Source: Streptomyces cavernae (GTDB taxonomy: Bacteria > Actinomycetota > Actinomycetes > Streptomycetales > Streptomycetaceae). From it: a stretch of 64,000 bases of DNA. A model generated the notes under the pieces. That model was given only the letters and a program-made list of their open reading frames with translations. It was not told the origin of the DNA and did not search any database. Both the position numbers and the translations under genes were made by a program. This document shows, piece after piece, positions 60,217 through 64,000 of the stretch (positions are counted from its first letter, which is position 1; each line of letters opens with the position of its first letter). Location of the stretch: NCBI RefSeq assembly GCF_004023625.1, contig NZ_RPDJ01000007.1, positions 1 through 64,000 on the forward strand, written 5' to 3'.

Positions 60217-60990
60217 GTGAGCGAGAGAAACCGTGAGGGAAAGCGCACCGCCCGGGAGCGGCTGGCGGCGGAGCGGGCGAAGCAGCAGGCGGCGAACAAG
60301 CGCCGCCGCACACTGATCGTGGGCGCCGGTGTGGTCTGCGTGCTGGGCCTGGCCGCGGTGATCGGTGTGGTGGCGGCCAACGCCGGCAAGGACGAGGGGG
60401 ACGCGTCGGGCCCGCTCATCACCCCGTCCGGAGCGACCGGCAAGGACGGCCTCGCCATCCCCGTCGGCAGGGGCGCCGCGCAGTCGACCCTCGTCGTGTG
60501 GGAGGACTTCCGCTGCCCGGCCTGCAAGAGCTTCGAGGACAGCTACCGCTCGGCGATCCACGAGCTGACCGAAGCGGGGCGGCTGAAGGTCGAGTACCAC
60601 CTCGCGACGATCATCGACGGGAACATGGGCGGCAGCGGCTCACGGCGCGCGGCGAACGCGGCGGCGTGTGCCCAGGACGCCGGAAAGTTCGTGCCGTACC
60701 ACGACGTCCTGTTCCAGAACCAGCCCCCTGAGCCGGACGACGCCTACGGCAACGACGCGAAGCTCAAGGAACTGGCGCGCAAGGTCGACGGCCTGGCGGG
60801 CCCCGCCTTCGACAAGTGCGTGGACGAGGGCAGGCACAACGCCTGGGTCGCCAAATCGGCCGACGCCTTCCTCAAGGGCGGCTTCCGCGGCACGCCGGCC
60901 GTGTTCCTCAACGGCAAGGACCTCTTCGCGGACCGCGGTATGACTCCGGAGAAGTTCAAGCAGATGGTGGAGACGGCGGACCAGGCCTGA
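60217..60990 (+). CDS. Membrane-anchored DsbA-like thioredoxin-fold protein
   Basis: 257 aa from GTG 60217, with no strong ribosome site; GTG 60163 is an in-frame alternative. A Lys/Arg-rich head (residues 1-32), one membrane span (about 32-52) and a thioredoxin-fold domain with FRCPACKSF as the redox pair and GGFRGTPAVFLNG as the cis-Pro loop. It has the same layout as the protein encoded at 28957-29766 and may be a paralogue with a separate substrate set. It lies upstream of lgt. Confidence 0.87.
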   Translation: MSERNREGKRTARERLAAERAKQQAANKRRRTLIVGAGVVCVLGLAAVIGVVAANAGKDEGDASGPLITPSGATGKDGLAIPVGRGAAQSTLVVWEDFRCPACKSFEDSYRSAIHELTEAGRLKVEYHLATIIDGNMGGSGSRRAANAAACAQDAGKFVPYHDVLFQNQPPEPDDAYGNDAKLKELARKVDGLAGPAFDKCVDEGRHNAWVAKSADAFLKGGFRGTPAVFLNGKDLFADRGMTPEKFKQMVETADQA

Positions 60991-61062
60991 CGGCCCGTTA
61001 TCGAGCCGTAGTCCGGGGCGGCTGCCCGCCCGGGCGCCCGGCAGGGTAGCGTCGTGCCTGCC

Positions 61063-62160
61063 ATGGAACTTGCCTTCATTCCCAGCCCGTCGCGCGGTGT
61101 GGTCAATCTCGGCCCCATCCCGCTGCGCGGATACGCGTTCTGCATCATCATCGGCGTGTTCGTTGCCGTCTGGCTCGGCAACAAACGCTGGATCGCCCGC
61201 GGCGGACGGCCCGGCACGGTCGCGGACATCGCCGTGTGGGCGGTGCCGTTCGGCCTCATCGGCGGGCGGCTCTACCACGTGATCACGGACTACGAGCTGT
61301 ACTTCAGCGAGGGCCGCGACTGGGTCGACGCGTTCAAGGTCTGGGAGGGCGGCCTCGGCATCTGGGGCGCGATCGCACTCGGCGCGGTCGGCGCGTGGAT
61401 CGGCTGCCGGCGCCGGGGCATCCCGCTGCCGGCGTGGGCCGACGCGGTCGCCCCCGGCATCGCGTTCGCGCAGGCGATCGGTCGCTGGGGCAACTGGTTC
61501 AACCAGGAACTGTACGGACGCGCCACCGACCTCCCCTGGGCCCTGGAGATCACCTCCTCGGACGACGGGCGGGTGCCCGGCACCTACCACCCGACGTTCC
61601 TGTACGAGTCGCTGTGGTGCATCGGCGTCGGTTTCCTGGTGATCTGGGCGGACCGCCGCTTCAAGCTGGGGCACGGGCGGGCGTTCGCGCTGTACGTCGC
61701 CTCGTACTGCGTGGGCCGCTTCTGGATCGAGTACCTGCGGGTGGACGAAGCACACCAGATCCTGGGTCTGCGCCTGAACAACTGGACCTCGGTCGCGGTG
61801 TTCCTGCTCGCCGTGCTCTACCTGGTGCTGTCCGCCCGGACGCGACCGGGCCGTGAGGAGATCGTCGAGCCGGCGGCCGTCGAACCGTCCGACGAGAGCG
61901 CCTCCGACGAGAGCGCCGCCGGTAAGGGCGCCGCCGACGAGAGCGCCTCCAGTGGGGCGACCGAGGCCTCCGCCGACTCCTCCGGCTCCCCCGGCAAGGA
62001 CGCCGTCGGCAAGAAGGACGCCGTCAGCACAGAGAAGGACGCGGAGACGAAGGGTTCTTCCGCGCAGGCGAAGGCGGAGGCGGCGAAGGAGTCCGAGCCG
62101 GAGTCCGAGTCGGAGCCGGAGAAGGCCAAGAGCGAGGCCGAGTCGGCCAAGAAGGGCTGA
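61063..62160 (+). CDS. lgt: Prolipoprotein diacylglyceryl transferase Lgt
   Basis: Integral membrane enzyme attaching diacylglycerol to prolipoproteins, the step before LspA. 365 aa from ATG 61063; GTG 61054 is three codons earlier. TAGCGT at 61047-61052 suggests a nearly leaderless start. Seven hydrophobic segments are visible; the Lgt signature is FAQAIGRWGNWFNQELYG, and HGxLYHV-like residues appear as GGRLYHVI. The last 100 residues (about 265-365) are an Ala/Ser/Glu/Lys-rich acidic tail, long compared with E. coli Lgt. Confidence 0.95.
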   Translation: MELAFIPSPSRGVVNLGPIPLRGYAFCIIIGVFVAVWLGNKRWIARGGRPGTVADIAVWAVPFGLIGGRLYHVITDYELYFSEGRDWVDAFKVWEGGLGIWGAIALGAVGAWIGCRRRGIPLPAWADAVAPGIAFAQAIGRWGNWFNQELYGRATDLPWALEITSSDDGRVPGTYHPTFLYESLWCIGVGFLVIWADRRFKLGHGRAFALYVASYCVGRFWIEYLRVDEAHQILGLRLNNWTSVAVFLLAVLYLVLSARTRPGREEIVEPAAVEPSDESASDESAAGKGAADESASSGATEASADSSGSPGKDAVGKKDAVSTEKDAETKGSSAQAKAEAAKESEPESESEPEKAKSEAESAKKG

Positions 62161-62173
62161 CCCTCCCGTCGGT

Positions 62174-62198
62174 CGCCCGGGCCTTCACGGCCCGGGCG
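62174..62198. terminator. Bidirectional hairpin terminator
   Basis: A 10-bp perfect stem (62174-62183 and 62189-62198) with a TTCAC loop sits 13 bases after lgt and 17 bases after the convergent CitE-like gene, so it can serve both. Confidence 0.7.
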
Positions 62199-62214
62199 GG
62201 ACTGCTGGGAACGC

Positions 62215-63099
62215 TCAGGGCCGTCGGTGGGCCAGGGCGAGCGTGCGGTGGGCGCCCGCGACGATCGCCGCGTCCACGAAACGTCCGTCGGGCAGCGCCA
62301 GGGCGCCGCCGCCGACGACGGCCGCCTTCGCGATCTCCTCGGCCGCCTCGATCTCCTCGGTGGTCGGCGCGTACGCGCGTTCGATCACCGGTAGCTGGCG
62401 CGGATGGATCGCGGCTCGCCCGAGGAAGCCCAGCGCCTTCCCGTGGGCGCACGACTCGGCCAGTCCGGCGAGATCACGCACGTCGGGGTAGACCGACTGC
62501 GCGGGGGAGGGCAGCCCGGCCGCCCGCGCCGCACACACCACCCGGCTGCGCATCCAGTCGAGCCCGCTGTCAGCGACACCCAGCTCCGCCCGCAGATCGG
62601 CCTCCCCGAGCGAGACACCGCGCACCGCCGGATGCGCGCCGGCCAGGGCGTAGGCGTTCTCGATCCCGCGAGCCGATTCCAGCAGGACGTGGAGGGGGAG
62701 CGCGGTGCGCTCCGCGACCCTCACGACCTCGGCCGGCGCACTGACCTTGGGCAGCCGCAGCCCCGACAGACCTCGCAGGGCCGACAGCGCGGCCAGGTCG
62801 GCCTCCGACGCGGGGCTGCCGAGGGCGTTGACGCGGACGTGCACGGGGACGGGGGGCTCGGCCGTGAGCAGTTCGGCGGTCGCCGCGCGGGCGTACTCCT
62901 TGCGGTCGGGAGCCACCGCGTCCTCCAGGTCGATCAGGACGACGTCGGCCCCGGCCGCCAGTGCCTTCGCCACCACGGAGGGGCGGTCGCCCGGTACGTA
63001 GAGCCAGGTGAGGGGCATGGGCGCGGGGGCGGTGGGCCTTGCCGGCCCCGCGGGCCGTGTCGGCCCCCTCGGCCCCGTCGGCCCCTCAATGGTGTTCAT
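62215..63099 (-). CDS. HpcH/HpaI aldolase/citrate lyase family protein (CitE-like)
   Basis: 294 aa from ATG 63099, eight bases after GGAGGG and overlapping the upstream stop (ATGA). A Pro/Gly/Arg/Thr-rich head of about 27 residues precedes the core opening MPLTWLYVPGDRPSVV; a start at that Met is possible but has no ribosome site. The metal-binding acidic residues are in IDLEDAVAP and VSLGEADLRAELG, with LLESARGIENAY between. Such enzymes cleave or form CoA esters (for example malyl-CoA type). Coupled to a CoA-transferase gene, it probably belongs to an organic-acid pathway. Confidence 0.88.
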   Translation of the reverse strand: MNTIEGPTGPRGPTRPAGPARPTAPAPMPLTWLYVPGDRPSVVAKALAAGADVVLIDLEDAVAPDRKEYARAATAELLTAEPPVPVHVRVNALGSPASEADLAALSALRGLSGLRLPKVSAPAEVVRVAERTALPLHVLLESARGIENAYALAGAHPAVRGVSLGEADLRAELGVADSGLDWMRSRVVCAARAAGLPSPAQSVYPDVRDLAGLAESCAHGKALGFLGRAAIHPRQLPVIERAYAPTTEEIEAAEEIAKAAVVGGGALALPDGRFVDAAIVAGAHRTLALAHRRP

Positions 63100-64000
63100 A
63101 CGGCACCCTCCGCTCTCAGTGCTGCGATCTCCGCAGCGTCCAGTCCGAGTTCGGTGAGCACGGCCTCCGTGTCCGCCCCGTGCGGGCGCCCCGGCCAGCG
63201 GATCCCGCCCGGGGTCTCGGTCAGCCGGAAGAGGACGTTCTGCATGCGCAGCGGGCCGAGCTCGGGATCGTCGACCGTGGTGACCGTGTCCAGCGCCGCG
63301 TACTGCGGATCCGCCATGACGTCCCGTACGTCGTACACCGGCGCCACCGCCGCCTCCGCCTTCTCGAACGCCGCCAGCACCTCGGACCGGCTGTGCCGCT
63401 CGATCCAGGAGCCGACCGCGTCGTCCAGGACGTCCGTGTGCCGGGCCCGGTCCGCACCCGTGGCGAACCACGGTTCGTCGATCAGCTCCGGCCGCCCCAC
63501 CAGGCGCATCACCCGCTCCGCGACCGACTGCGCCGAGGTGGACACCGCGACCCAGGTTCCGTCCGCCGTGCGATAGGTGTTGCGCGGTGCGTTGTTCGCC
63601 GAACGGTTGCCGGTCCGCGGCTGCACATGACCCAGCTGGTCGTACCAGAGCGGCTGCGGGCCGAGCACGGTCAGGATGGGTTCGATGATCGCCATGTCGA
63701 CGACCTGTCCGCGGCCGGTGCTCTGCCGGGCGGTCAGCGCCGTCATCACCGCGTACGCCGTCGCCAGACCCGCGATCGAGTCGGCCAGCCCGAACGGCGG
63801 CAGCGTCGGCGGCGCATCCGGCTCACCCGTGATCGCCGCGAAGCCGCTCATCGCCTCGGCGAGCGTGCCGAAGCCGGGGCGGTGGGCGTAGGGGCCGAAC
63901 TGGCCGAAGCCGGTGACCCGGGCCAGCACCAGCCGGGAGTTGGCCGCGGACAGTTCGTCCCATCCGAGGCCCCATCGCTCCAGGGTGCCCGGGCGGAAGT
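63096..64000 (-). CDS. CaiB/BaiF family CoA-transferase, 5' end outside window
   Basis: The frame remains open to the window edge, so the N-terminal part is missing; 301 codons are present. ARVTGFGQFGPYAHRPGFG and the GRGQVVDMAIIEPIL segment are typical of family III (formyl-CoA/carnitine) CoA-transferases; the catalytic Asp is in VVDMAIIE. It is coupled to the CitE-like gene by an ATGA overlap, suggesting that one activates an acid to its CoA ester and the other acts on the product. Substrate unknown. Confidence 0.88.
   Translation of the reverse strand, partial: FRPGTLERWGLGWDELSAANSRLVLARVTGFGQFGPYAHRPGFGTLAEAMSGFAAITGEPDAPPTLPPFGLADSIAGLATAYAVMTALTARQSTGRGQVVDMAIIEPILTVLGPQPLWYDQLGHVQPRTGNRSANNAPRNTYRTADGTWVAVSTSAQSVAERVMRLVGRPELIDEPWFATGADRARHTDVLDDAVGSWIERHSRSEVLAAFEKAEAAVAPVYDVRDVMADPQYAALDTVTTVDDPELGPLRMQNVLFRLTETPGGIRWPGRPHGADTEAVLTELGLDAAEIAALRAEGAV

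Overview
The window is chromosomal DNA of a Streptomyces-type actinomycete. Very high GC, frequent GTG (and some TTG) starts, GTGA/ATGA stop-start overlaps, many leaderless genes with the -10 hexamer about 6-8 nt before the start codon, and the gene order itself support this: the division/wall cluster followed by ileS, dnaE, the his genes and the trp genes, which as far as I recall is the order of the S. coelicolor core chromosome. No tRNA, rRNA, CRISPR array, prophage or complete insertion sequence was seen. Coordinates and starts are from reading the sequence only; no database search was run.

Region 1 (1-16562), wall synthesis and division (dcw): ftsI (5' end outside the window), murE, murF, mraY, murD, ftsW, murG, ftsQ, ftsZ, pgeF-like, yggS/ylmE-like, sepF, sepG/ylmG and divIVA, all on the + strand and closed by a strong terminator. 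The ftsQ-ftsZ gap holds a sigma-70-like promoter, GACAC (WhiA-type) motifs in a near-palindrome and a second perfect dyad, which fits sporulation control of ftsZ.

Region 2 (16600-36200), housekeeping: ileS (-) behind a T-box riboswitch, a histone-H1-like/TraR zinc-finger fusion protein, lspA, an RluD-type pseudouridine synthase, a GNAT protein, a leaderless SDR, an MscS channel, a dienelactone-hydrolase-like protein, a Tat-exported PhoD phosphatase, a membrane-anchored DsbA-like protein with a membrane-protein neighbour, a DUF2252 protein, dnaE and a 59-residue basic protein.

Region 3 (36400-45200), less characterised genes: a NYN nuclease-like protein, an ABC exporter with a bridging mini-ORF, a small membrane protein, a 24-residue basic protein resembling ribosomal protein bL37, YbaK, a LON-domain protein, a repeat protein and a large membrane-anchored protein. 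Several intergenic repeats lie here.

Region 4 (45290-60200), amino-acid biosynthesis: hisD-hisC-hisB-(54-aa membrane protein)-hisH-priA-(10-codon mini-ORF)-Rid-hisF, then hisI-trpE, a TIGR02234-type membrane protein, and trpC-trpM-trpB-trpA. There is no trpF; PriA is expected to perform both the HisA and TrpF isomerisations. The spaces between trp genes carry a five-copy 18-bp minisatellite, a 90-bp MITE-like element and dispersed repeats.

Region 5 (60217-64000): a second membrane-anchored DsbA-like protein, lgt, and a convergent pair (a CaiB/BaiF CoA-transferase cut by the window end, and a CitE-like lyase).
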